Source: Oscillospiraceae bacterium (GTDB taxonomy: Bacteria; Bacillota; Clostridia; Oscillospirales; Ruminococcaceae). From it: a stretch of DNA of 6,863 nucleotides. The notes under the pieces were generated by a model that had not been told where the DNA came from, made no database searches, and saw only the letters and a program-made list of their open reading frames with translations. The DNA is taken from contig JAEDMD010000105.1 in assembly GCA_016303195.1 (NCBI GenBank), positions 1 to 6,863 of the forward strand, read 5' to 3'. Numbering within the stretch: position 1 is the stretch's first letter; each line of letters opens with the position of its first letter. Positions 1 through 5,648 of this stretch are shown here, piece by piece. The translations under genes were made by a program, and so were the position numbers.

Positions 1-53
1 CTGTCCCCCTCATTCACCCCCTGCAAGGGAGATAACATCCCCCTTGACCCCAG

Positions 54-86
54 AAATGCCGCCTTCGGCGGTTTTATTATTTTTTA
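54..86 (+). terminator. Rho-independent terminator of an upstream plus-strand unit
   Basis: A six-pair GC-rich hairpin (GCCGCC at 58-63, loop TTC, GGCGGT at 67-72) runs straight into a T-rich tract (72-86). The hairpin and T tract have the classic intrinsic-terminator form on the plus strand. It must end a transcript entering from left of the window, because the NUDIX promoter lies downstream of it. Confidence 0.85.
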
Positions 87-99
87 AAAGTAAATGCTG

Positions 100-128
100 T
101 TGCTTTTTCATGATTTATGATGTATAAT
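100..128 (+). promoter_or_regulatory. Sigma-A type promoter of the NUDIX gene
   Basis: A perfect -10 hexamer TATAAT lies at 123-128. A weak -35 (TTGCTT, 100-105, 3 of 6 to consensus) sits exactly 17 bp upstream. Transcription would start near 135, leaving a leader of about 65 nt before the ATG at 200. The promoter begins about 14 bp after the upstream terminator, so the NUDIX gene starts a new unit. Confidence 0.7.
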
Positions 129-199
129 GATTGAAGTGAAATTCATTATAATTGATCTGCAAACAGGCGGTCATACCAAGAAGCAACAGGAGTGATAAA

Positions 200-664
200 A
201 TGGATAGATCATCGAAAATAGAACTGACGAATATGTGCCTTATATATGACGAAAACCGTGTACTTGTGGAGGAAAAGCTGGGATTGAAGGATAAATATAA
301 AGGAGGACTGGTTTTTCCCGGCGGTCATGTTGAACCTGATGAATCACTGCTTGATTCGGTCATCCGTGAAATGAAAGAAGAAACAGGTCTTACGATCCAT
401 AATCCGCAGCCGTGTGGTTTTAAGGACTGGATACTGGAAGACGGAACAAGATATATCGTTCTGTTATACAAAACAGATCAGTTTGAAGGTGAATTGAAAA
501 GTTCCGAGGAGGGGAGAGTTTTCTGGCTTGACAGGAGTGAAATAGATAATGCAAATCTTATCTGGAATATGCGTGAACTTATGCAGATATTTGAAACCGA
601 CAGTTTCAGTGAGTTTTTCTTCAAGATAGAAAACGGAACTTATGAAGGCAGGCTGTTAGGTTGA
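200..664 (+). CDS. NUDIX hydrolase, probable 8-oxo-dGTP diphosphatase type
   Basis: This is a 154-residue NUDIX pyrophosphohydrolase. The full 23-residue Nudix box is intact at residues 42-64: G42, E48, R56-E57, E60-E61 and G63 all match Gx5Ex7REUxEExGU. This is the Mg2+-binding catalytic helix, so the enzyme should be active. Length and flanking sequence (an N-terminal strand with ELTNMCLIYD, and a GFKDW segment after the box) resemble the Firmicutes group usually named 8-oxo-dGTP diphosphatase (MutX/MutT-like), which would clean oxidised dNTPs from the cytosolic pool. Substrate cannot be fixed from sequence, because NUDIX names are often unreliable. The start is the ATG at 200, with AGGAG at 188-192 and 7 nt spacing. 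An in-frame TTG at 152 would add 16 residues but lacks a ribosome site. It is transcribed alone from its own promoter, convergent with the GNAT gene. Confidence 0.93.
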   Translation: MDRSSKIELTNMCLIYDENRVLVEEKLGLKDKYKGGLVFPGGHVEPDESLLDSVIREMKEETGLTIHNPQPCGFKDWILEDGTRYIVLLYKTDQFEGELKSSEEGRVFWLDRSEIDNANLIWNMRELMQIFETDSFSEFFFKIENGTYEGRLLG

Positions 665-747
665 TATGAGTAAAGACAACACCGCACAAAGCCCAATTGT
701 AAAGAGGTATATGTATTTTGTTATACAGGTCTTACTCATATTTTTAT
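664..747. repeat. Long-range inverted repeat between convergent genes
   Basis: ATATGAGTAAAGAC at 664-677 is complementary to GTCTTACTCATAT at 729-741, with a single bulged A. The 51-nt loop holds a small inner stem (GTATA 707-711 with TATAC 722-726). On the plus strand the outer stem runs into ATTTTTATTATA, so it could act as a weak terminator for the NUDIX unit. On the minus strand there is no T tract after it. The loop is much larger than in a normal intrinsic terminator. Confidence 0.5.
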
Positions 748-755
748 TATACTGA
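666..755 (+). CDS. Possible 29-residue single-span membrane peptide
   Basis: An ATG two bases after the NUDIX stop (TGA at 662-664) opens 29 codons ending at TGA 753-755. The peptide begins MSKDNTAQSP, is polar and basic to about residue 14 (VKR), and then has a hydrophobic run (YFVIQVLLIFLLY) that could span or dip into the membrane with the N-terminus inside. Only a weak AGG (658-660) lies 5 nt upstream, so translation would depend on coupling to the NUDIX gene. Against it: the region is also an inverted repeat (664-677 with 729-741) that may simply be a transcription end, and the last codons overlap the convergent GNAT stop. I do not recognise a family. Confidence 0.25.
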   Translation: MSKDNTAQSPIVKRYMYFVIQVLLIFLLY

Positions 756-1280
756 CTGTTTTTTGTATGGCTTTGGTATATGATCGGAAACAATATTGCT
801 CAGATATTCTGTAAATTTGCCGAATACATCTATATCAAAATCTTTGCCTGCACAGCCAATCTCAAATTCGGTGTTGTCATAGAAAGTGAAATAGCCTGTT
901 TCTGAGAAGCCGTTTCTCAAATAAAAATTCTTTCTGCGGATATTTATATCGTTATCAGCAGACAAAGGATCAATAGCTTCATACTCAACCACGATCATGT
1001 TCTCAGGAAATGCTGAGATAAGATCACGGACAGCAATTCCGCCGAAACCATTGGAGCGAAGGTCTTGCCTTATTGCAAGATAAGCAAGATAAATCAACGT
1101 TCCGAATTCACGGATGACCATAAAGCCGACAGGTTCATCAGTATAAATACCGATGACTGTTGCACCGGTATTTATAAGATCTTCAAGACTATTCCTTTCA
1201 CAAGCAGGGATAGCTTCTTCATTTATTGATTCCAGAACTGCGATATCAGGTGAGTCGGTATCCATTACTTTCAGTTTCAT
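747..1280 (-). CDS. GNAT-family N-acetyltransferase
   Basis: This is a 177-residue GNAT-fold acetyltransferase, expected to transfer an acetyl group from acetyl-CoA to an amine. The substrate is unknown. The acetyl-CoA pyrophosphate loop is visible as LRSNGFGG (residues 74-81, fitting R/QxxGxG/A), after the strand YLAYLAI. A motif B region RRKNFYLRNGF (115-125) carries the Tyr and the xNGF turn typical of the family. The arrangement RR..FY.RNGF is common in small uncharacterised Firmicutes GNATs. The start is the ATG at 1278-1280, with AAGGAG at 1290-1295 (9 nt spacing). It has its own promoter and is convergent with the NUDIX gene. No clear terminator follows on the minus strand. The family call is secure and the role is not. 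Confidence 0.92.
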   Translation of the reverse strand: MKLKVMDTDSPDIAVLESINEEAIPACERNSLEDLINTGATVIGIYTDEPVGFMVIREFGTLIYLAYLAIRQDLRSNGFGGIAVRDLISAFPENMIVVEYEAIDPLSADNDINIRRKNFYLRNGFSETGYFTFYDNTEFEIGCAGKDFDIDVFGKFTEYLSNIVSDHIPKPYKKQSV

Positions 1281-1312
1281 TAAGTATCACTCCTTATTCA
1301 AGATTTGTATTC

Positions 1313-1341
1313 ATTATATCATATTCGATTTCATGTTTCGA
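1313..1341 (-). promoter_or_regulatory. Promoter of the GNAT gene with extended -10
   Basis: Read on the minus strand, a perfect TATAAT (1313-1318) is preceded by TGA, giving an extended -10 (TGnTATAAT). A partial -35, TCGAAA (1336-1341, 4 of 6), is 17 bp upstream. The promoter sits about 13 bp after the terminator of the lipoprotein gene, so the two genes are transcribed separately. Confidence 0.72.
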
Positions 1342-1350
1342 TTTGTTACA

Positions 1351-1391
1351 AGAAAAACGGCAGTATCTTTTTGAGCAGATACTGCCGTTTT
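1351..1391 (-). terminator. Strong intrinsic terminator of the lipoprotein gene
   Basis: This is a perfect 15-bp hairpin: AAAACGGCAGTATCT at 1354-1368 pairs with AGATACTGCCGTTTT at 1377-1391 around an 8-nt loop. On the minus strand it is followed by TTTTTCT, giving a standard terminator 44 nt after the lipoprotein stop at 1436. A four-base T run also follows on the plus strand, so it may work weakly both ways. Confidence 0.93.
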
Positions 1392-1435
1392 ACCAAATAC
1401 AGGTATTAATAGCTGTTGCCCAGCCATCAGGCAAA

Positions 1436-1684
1436 TTAAAAAATATTAAGGAAAGTAATGAGTTCGGCGCTGAGAAGTGTGGAATAGGAAAGATACCATC
1501 TTCCGTCTTTTTCTACAAGAGAGCAGGCATTGCCGACAAAACTGTTGCGGTCATCACCGTCATTATAGTAAACATATCCGCAATTCATGGCATTTGTAAA
1601 AGCTGTTCCGAGTGATGCATTATACTGTGCAAGTTCATCAGGAGAAACAGCCGTCAGATCTTCTGCTTTAAACGTTACTCCCAC
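1436..1684 (-). CDS. C-terminal part of the frameshifted lipoprotein (NTF2-like half)
   Basis: This frame continues the lipoprotein whose N-terminal part ends at 1675. It opens at a GTG (1682-1684) inside the last codons of that part, but has no ribosome site of its own, so it is best read as the rest of one broken gene and not as a separate protein. It contributes about 81 residues. These include a DLTAVSPDELAQY segment and a late strand, LVEKDGRWYLSY, a form often seen at the end of small NTF2-like (cystatin-like fold) domains of lipoproteins. The stop at 1436-1438 lies in a run of six T on the coding strand. Dropping one T would extend the product by 15 residues (LPDGWATAINTCIW after Asn) to a stop at 1390-1392 beside the terminator, so the true C-terminus is uncertain. 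Confidence 0.7.
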   Translation of the reverse strand: MGVTFKAEDLTAVSPDELAQYNASLGTAFTNAMNCGYVYYNDGDDRNSFVGNACSLVEKDGRWYLSYSTLLSAELITFLNIF

Positions 1685-2172
1685 TGCTCGGCAGGCTTAT
1701 CCGACTTTTCAGCCATTATTGAGCGGATATTCGCAATTGAAGCCTTTATTGCCTTAATGACATTTCCCTTTCCGAATGCCTTTTCAGCCTTTTCCTCGCC
1801 TATCTGCCCTGAATTGTTGATATATGCATGATAAGCGGTGATCTCATCCTGACAGAACATATTATAAATTGCCTCATAATTATTTGTCAGGTAGGCATTG
1901 TAATAATTCTGAGCCGCTTCCTGAGCGGATGGATAGCCATTTTCTGAAACAGTGACCGTAACAGGTTCAGTTGTGACAGTTGTTCCGTTTTCGGATGAAG
2001 CAGTGGAAACGGTGGTAGTTTTCTCCGAACTTTCGGAAGATGAAACGGATGAAGAACTTTCCTTTGCCGATGAAGAAGATGATGTATCCTTTTTCTTATC
2101 ACTGCATGAAACAGCTGAAGCCATCACTGCACTGAGAATTACTGCAAGTATTGGTTTAAAGTATTGATGCAT
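1675..2172 (-). CDS. Serine-rich lipoprotein, N-terminal part, frameshifted
   Basis: This part encodes 165 residues starting with a short lipoprotein signal peptide: a hydrophobic stretch (residues 8-21) and a lipobox ending in Cys23 (AVSC). That places the mature protein on the outer face of the cytoplasmic membrane. Residues 24-78 form a Ser/Thr-rich, charged linker, typical of clostridial surface lipoproteins. From about 82 a helical segment (SAQEAAQNYYNAYLTNNY) begins what looks like an NTF2-like domain. The frame stops at TAA after EQWE. Adding one G to the GGG run at 1680-1682 gives EQWGVTFKAED and joins it to the downstream frame, making about 245 residues. The start is the ATG at 2170-2172, with AGGAGGG at 2179-2185 and 6 nt spacing. 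No known function: a membrane-anchored extracellular domain is all that can be said. Confidence 0.85.
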   Translation of the reverse strand: MHQYFKPILAVILSAVMASAVSCSDKKKDTSSSSSAKESSSSVSSSESSEKTTTVSTASSENGTTVTTEPVTVTVSENGYPSAQEAAQNYYNAYLTNNYEAIYNMFCQDEITAYHAYINNSGQIGEEKAEKAFGKGNVIKAIKASIANIRSIMAEKSDKPAEQWE

Positions 2173-2196
2173 TCTTTTCCCTCCTATAACAAGACA

Positions 2197-2225
2197 ATTA
2201 TACTCTTTTTTACCGTCTGTGTCAA
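2197..2225 (-). promoter_or_regulatory. Consensus sigma-A promoter of the lipoprotein gene
   Basis: On the minus strand the -35 is TTGACA (2220-2225, 6 of 6), the spacer is 17 bp, and the -10 is TATAAT (2197-2202, 6 of 6). The ribosome site and ATG follow within 30 bp. This is the strongest promoter in the window by sequence and implies high basal expression of the lipoprotein. Confidence 0.92.
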
Positions 2226-2226
2226 G

Positions 2227-2253
2227 AAAAAAAGCTCCCCGAAAGGAGCTTTT
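2227..2253 (-). terminator. Intrinsic terminator of the leucine-rich-repeat gene
   Basis: On the minus strand, AAAAGCTCC and GGAGCTTTT (2245-2253 and 2230-2238) form a 9-bp stem with a 6-nt loop, followed by a run of seven T (2227-2233, overlapping the stem). It starts 6 bp after the stop codon of the leucine-rich-repeat gene and ends right at the -35 of the lipoprotein promoter. Confidence 0.93.
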
Positions 2254-2259
2254 GCAATA

Positions 2260-3402
2260 TCAATAATCTTTTTTCTTTCCGCATACCTTGCAGGTCTTGC
2301 CGATGAGTTTGAATTCTCCTCCGCAGTAAAGGCAAAGTCCCATTGCCTTGCGTCGTTCAACTTCCTTTTCATAGTATGCAGGGAAATTCGATGCACCGCC
2401 TGCAAGATTCGGCCAGTTGACAGTGAGGAGTTTCGGACAGTTTTCAAATCCGCCGTTCACACTTGCAACCGATGCAGGTATCCTGATAGTTTCAAGGTTC
2501 ACACATCCGCTGAAATCACCGATAGAAGTACATCTTTCAGGAATTTCGATCATTCTCAGACCTGTGCATCCGCTGAATCCGTCAACAGAAAGTATACCGA
2601 CAGGAAGTTCGATCGTATGGATATTCACGCAGTCTTTAAATGCAAACTGACCGATGCCTTTAAGTCCCTTAGGGAAGCTGACAGCGCTCAGAGCAGTACA
2701 TTCTGCAAACGTGTGATCTTCAATAAGTGAAACTCCCTCAGGAATGACCATAGTCTCCAGCTTTTCACAGCCTGAGAAAGCGTATTTGCCGATAATAGTC
2801 AGATTTTTCGGAAGTTTCAGATCAACCAGTGACTTACAGCCTGAGAAAGCAAAAATACCGATCTCGGAAACAGTATCAGGTATCTCGATAGTTTCCAGAG
2901 CAGAACAGTCAGCAAACATTGAGTCATTGATCTTTGTTAGCTGAGGCGGAAGAATGATATTTTTAAGGCTTGTACATTCACGGAAAGCCCATTCTCCGAT
3001 TTTAACAACACTGTTCGGGAACTTTATCTCACTCAGGTTCTTACATCCTCGGAAAGCATAACCGCTGATCTCAGCGATATTGTCATGGAGAACCACTGTC
3101 TCAAGCGTCTCGTTGTTCTCAAATGCGTTTTCGCCTATGATACGCACTTCTTCGGGGATCGCAACCTCTGCGGAATCGCCCTTGTATTTAATGAGAACGC
3201 TATCCTTGGCCTCGAAATCAGTAGGATTTTTCTTGACCGCTCTGACCTTTTTGATAACAGCTTTGTGCTGACTTTTATATCTTCTGATGCCTTTTTCGAT
3301 AACGAAAGGTTTGCTGCAATGGGGACATACCCAAGCCTCCTCAACATCATCGACCTCGACTTCTTTATCACATTTTGAGCATAATGCCTTAACGAAAGCC
3401 AT
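2260..3402 (-). CDS. BspA-type leucine-rich-repeat protein with zinc ribbons at both ends
   Basis: This is a 380-residue protein with no signal peptide, so probably cytosolic. The N-terminus holds a zinc ribbon (C8-x2-C11 and C26-x2-C29), then a Lys/Arg-rich linker (about 30-62). From about 70 to 345 come roughly eleven repeats of about 23 residues of the LRR_5 (BspA/Treponema) type, each following the pattern I..xAFxxCxxLxxIxIPxxVxxI. The last three repeats are shortened (for example GDFSGC). The C-terminus is a second zinc ribbon (C357-x2-C360, C371-x2-C374). These repeats usually make a protein-binding solenoid; the paired ribbons may bind protein or nucleic acid. The start is the ATG at 3400-3402, with AGGAGG at 3409-3414 and 6 nt spacing. 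An in-frame ATG at 3420 would put the ribosome site inside the gene and is unlikely. It is a single-gene unit with its own promoter and terminator. Function is unknown. Confidence 0.9.
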   Translation of the reverse strand: MAFVKALCSKCDKEVEVDDVEEAWVCPHCSKPFVIEKGIRRYKSQHKAVIKKVRAVKKNPTDFEAKDSVLIKYKGDSAEVAIPEEVRIIGENAFENNETLETVVLHDNIAEISGYAFRGCKNLSEIKFPNSVVKIGEWAFRECTSLKNIILPPQLTKINDSMFADCSALETIEIPDTVSEIGIFAFSGCKSLVDLKLPKNLTIIGKYAFSGCEKLETMVIPEGVSLIEDHTFAECTALSAVSFPKGLKGIGQFAFKDCVNIHTIELPVGILSVDGFSGCTGLRMIEIPERCTSIGDFSGCVNLETIRIPASVASVNGGFENCPKLLTVNWPNLAGGASNFPAYYEKEVERRKAMGLCLYCGGEFKLIGKTCKVCGKKKDY

Positions 3403-3434
3403 AAATTTCCTCCTGCACATTAAATATTACTTTA

Positions 3435-3463
3435 AGTTTATCACATTCTCAACACCTTGTCAA
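3435..3463 (-). promoter_or_regulatory. Promoter of the leucine-rich-repeat gene
   Basis: On the minus strand there is a perfect -35 TTGACA (3458-3463), a 17-bp spacer, and a -10 TAAACT (3435-3440, 4 of 6) preceded by TGA, which makes it an extended -10. Transcription would start near 3428, giving a leader of about 25 nt that holds the AGGAGG site. Confidence 0.82.
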
Positions 3464-3605
3464 GAGAAATTCGTTGCTTTTAACAAATTATTTTATTTAG
3501 TTGTTATATTGATGTGTTATAATACATTATGGAAAATAACTATAACAGTTTTCACAAATTCATTCGTTCAGTTATGTGAGGATATACAAAATTAGGCTGT
3601 CATTT
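3464..3605. other. AT-rich spacer between purF and the leucine-rich-repeat promoter
   Basis: This 142-bp stretch downstream of purF holds no gene that I can support. I found no GC-rich hairpin with a T tract, so purF has no evident intrinsic terminator here. There is an AT-only inverted repeat (GTTATA 3516-3521 with TATAAC 3541-3546), and on the plus strand an isolated extended -10 match (TGTTATAAT, 3515-3523) without a good -35 or a following gene. Confidence 0.5.
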
Positions 3606-5027
3606 TCATCCGTGGATCTTTTCATCAAATTTATTTTTTCCGCCTGCACCTGAGATATCAATGGGATATCCGCCTGTGAAACATCCGTGGCAATAGCCAT
3701 TTTCAGAGCCGATAAGTTCGCCGAGACAGTGAACAGGAAGATATGCAAGACTGTCTGCACCGATATATCGGGCAATTTCTTCGGTTGTGCCGTATTTGCC
3801 TGCGATGAGATTTTCCTCCGAATCAATATCAGTTCCGAAGTAGCAGGAATGTACAAAAGGCGGTGAGGAGATACGAACGTGTACTTCCTTTGCGCCTGCT
3901 TCACGAAGAAGTCTGACGATACGTGCGCTGGTCGTGCCTCTGACTATGGAGTCATCGATCATTATTACACGTTTGCCTGCAACGGTTTCACGAACGGCAT
4001 TCAGCTTGATTTTTACCGCATTTTCACGCTGGGACTGGTGGGGCTGGATGAAACTTCTGCCGATGTATTTATTCTTTATGAATCCGATACCATAGGGTAT
4101 TCCGCTTTCGTTGGAATATCCCAGAGCGGCATCAAGTCCCGAATCAGGGACACCGATGACGATATCCGCATCAACAGGGCTGTGCTTTGCAAGGAGTCTG
4201 CCTGCACGAAGCCTTGCGCCGTGGACAGAAACTCCTTCTATTACCGAATCGGGACGGGCGAAGTAGATATATTCAAAAATGCAGATATTACGCTGTTTAC
4301 TGCAATTTGTCCTGATGGAGCGCAGACCTTCTCTGCTTATGACAGCTATTTCGCCTGCATCGATATCACGGATATATTCCGCACCGACTGTTTCAAGGGC
4401 ACATGACTCGGACGCAACAACATATGCATCATCGTGAGTTTTTCCGATACAAAGAGGACGAAAACCGTCGGGGTCACGGAAAGCTATAAGTTTGGTTGCA
4501 GTCATAACGATGCAGGAATATGCACCTTTCAGCCGTGGCATTGCTTTTTCGATCGCTTCCTCGGTAGAACCGCAGTTAAGACGTTCACGGACGATCTCGT
4601 ATGCGATGGCTTCGGTATCCGATGTGCCGTGGAAGATCGCACCTGAGAGTTCAAAGCTGCGGCGAAGTTCAGAGGCATTAACAAGATTGCCATTGTGGAC
4701 GAGTGCGAGATTTCCCTTAACATGACGGATAACAAGCGGCTGGATATTGTTAGGGTTATGTCCGCCTGTTGTGGAATAGCGAACGTGCCCCACAGCCATA
4801 TTGCCTTTTCCGAGTCTGTCCAGTTCCTCACGTGTAAAGACCTCGGAAACAAGTCCGTCGGCTCTTTTATGTCTGAAAACACCATCGTCGCAGACTGCGA
4901 TACCACAGCTTTCCTGACCACGATGCTGTAATGCATAAAGCCCGAAATATGCCGAGGAAGCAGGATCGGCGGAAGTATTTTCAAATATGCCGAAAACTCC
5001 GCACTCCTCATGTATGCTGTCAAACAT
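3606..5027 (-). CDS. purF: Amidophosphoribosyltransferase (glutamine PRPP amidotransferase)
   Basis: PurF makes 5-phosphoribosylamine from PRPP and glutamine, the first committed step of de novo purine synthesis, in the cytosol. The 473 residues match the family's normal length. A short propeptide (MFDSIHEE) precedes Cys9, which becomes the N-terminal nucleophile of the Ntn glutaminase domain after cleavage. Conserved glutaminase segments follow: GLYALQHRGQES, GHVRYSTTG, HNGN (111-114) and GTSDTE (134-139). The phosphoribosyltransferase domain carries the PRPP loop VIMIDDSIVRGTT (354-366). Four cysteines, C249, C395, C446 and C449, match the [4Fe-4S] ligands of the Bacillus subtilis type enzyme, so this is the oxygen-sensitive, propeptide-processed form. 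The start is the ATG at 5025-5027 with GAGAGG at 5035-5040. It lies 27 bp after the ANTAR gene, consistent with one operon whose other members are tied to glutamine. Confidence 0.97.
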   Translation of the reverse strand: MFDSIHEECGVFGIFENTSADPASSAYFGLYALQHRGQESCGIAVCDDGVFRHKRADGLVSEVFTREELDRLGKGNMAVGHVRYSTTGGHNPNNIQPLVIRHVKGNLALVHNGNLVNASELRRSFELSGAIFHGTSDTEAIAYEIVRERLNCGSTEEAIEKAMPRLKGAYSCIVMTATKLIAFRDPDGFRPLCIGKTHDDAYVVASESCALETVGAEYIRDIDAGEIAVISREGLRSIRTNCSKQRNICIFEYIYFARPDSVIEGVSVHGARLRAGRLLAKHSPVDADIVIGVPDSGLDAALGYSNESGIPYGIGFIKNKYIGRSFIQPHQSQRENAVKIKLNAVRETVAGKRVIMIDDSIVRGTTSARIVRLLREAGAKEVHVRISSPPFVHSCYFGTDIDSEENLIAGKYGTTEEIARYIGADSLAYLPVHCLGELIGSENGYCHGCFTGGYPIDISGAGGKNKFDEKIHG

Positions 5028-5054
5028 TTTTACACCTCTCTCTTATTATCGGGA

Positions 5055-5636
5055 TCACAGATATTTTTCGCTCAGCTTGTCTATGATCTCAAGTGCAGCG
5101 ATACTTTTCTTTTTACGCTTGTTCATAGCGTACTGCTCAACATAGGAATGAGCCTCATCTTCGGTCATATCCCTGTACTGCATTAGCATGAATTTAGCCT
5201 TGTCGATAGTCTGTATCTCCGTAATTTTCTGTTCAAGCCGAAGATTTTCGTGGTACAGCTTCAGCGAGCGTGTAACGGCAATATCGACGGTTTTGATAAG
5301 CTGATATAGCAGTGACTTGCTGAAAGGCTTGCCTACAAAGATGATACCGCTTCCATTCTGCGATGAACTGAGTTTTTCCGCATCGTCTTCCTTTATAATA
5401 AGAATACAGTTTGCGGCGGTATTCTTTATGATGTATTCGGCTATTTCAATGCCTGATTCGTCCATCAGCGGAGAATTTATCACCACAAGTTCAGTTGCAG
5501 TATCACTGTCAAGGGCAGTTTTTGCCTGATATGCAGATTCCGCCAGCCTGATACTGCATCCGAAAGATTCACGGAGAAAATTTACCAGAGTTTCAGAGGC
5601 TTTTTTATTGCTTGAAATAACGAGAACCTTTTCCAA
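5055..5636 (-). CDS. ANTAR-domain RNA-binding regulator with degenerate receiver (NitR-like)
   Basis: This is a 193-residue two-domain regulator. Residues 1-120 have a response-regulator receiver fold, but the phosphoacceptor Asp is replaced by Asn54 (VVINSPL) and the usual acidic pair near the N-terminus is SS (residues 8-9). The lysine-proline motif (GKPF, K103) is kept. A coiled-coil stretch (about 125-143) leads into a good C-terminal ANTAR domain (about 130-188), with IDKAKFMLMQYRDMTEDEA and the YAMNKRKKKSIA segment that contacts RNA. ANTAR proteins bind paired hexaloop hairpins and prevent transcription termination. Neighbourhood with a glutamine synthetase recalls NitR of Clostridium saccharobutylicum, so nitrogen control by antitermination is likely but inferred. 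The start is a TTG at 5634-5636, chosen because GGAGG (5643-5647) is 6 nt upstream; it lies 12 bp after the restored GS stop. Its RNA target is not in this window and may lie before the GS-like gene. Confidence 0.9.
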   Translation of the reverse strand: MEKVLVISSNKKASETLVNFLRESFGCSIRLAESAYQAKTALDSDTATELVVINSPLMDESGIEIAEYIIKNTAANCILIIKEDDAEKLSSSQNGSGIIFVGKPFSKSLLYQLIKTVDIAVTRSLKLYHENLRLEQKITEIQTIDKAKFMLMQYRDMTEDEAHSYVEQYAMNKRKKKSIAALEIIDKLSEKYL

Positions 5637-5648
5637 AGCGAACCTCCG

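Noticed and set aside
152..199. Longer NUDIX start at TTG 152
   Set aside because: There is no ribosome site before 152, while AGGAG is well placed before the ATG at 200.
1153..1615. Plus-strand open frames of 73 and 129 codons crossing the GNAT start and the terminator
   Set aside because: They run through a promoter and a perfect terminator hairpin and lie opposite two better-supported genes.
1675..1690. Programmed ribosomal frameshift in the lipoprotein gene
   Set aside because: No canonical slippery heptamer or evident stimulatory structure; loss of one G from a homopolymer explains it more simply.
3516..3546. Inverted repeat after purF considered as its terminator
   Set aside because: The stem is six AT-rich pairs with no T tract after it on the minus strand, so it is too weak to call.
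3515..3585. Extended -10 match on the plus strand followed by an ATG at 3529
   Set aside because: No good -35, and the frame gives only 16 codons. AT-rich DNA makes chance matches to TATAAT common.
3879..4406. Long plus-strand open frame of 175 codons
   Set aside because: It is antisense to purF, which is certain from its catalytic and PRPP motifs. No ribosome site or family resemblance; a shadow frame. The same holds for other frames within purF and the GS-like gene.
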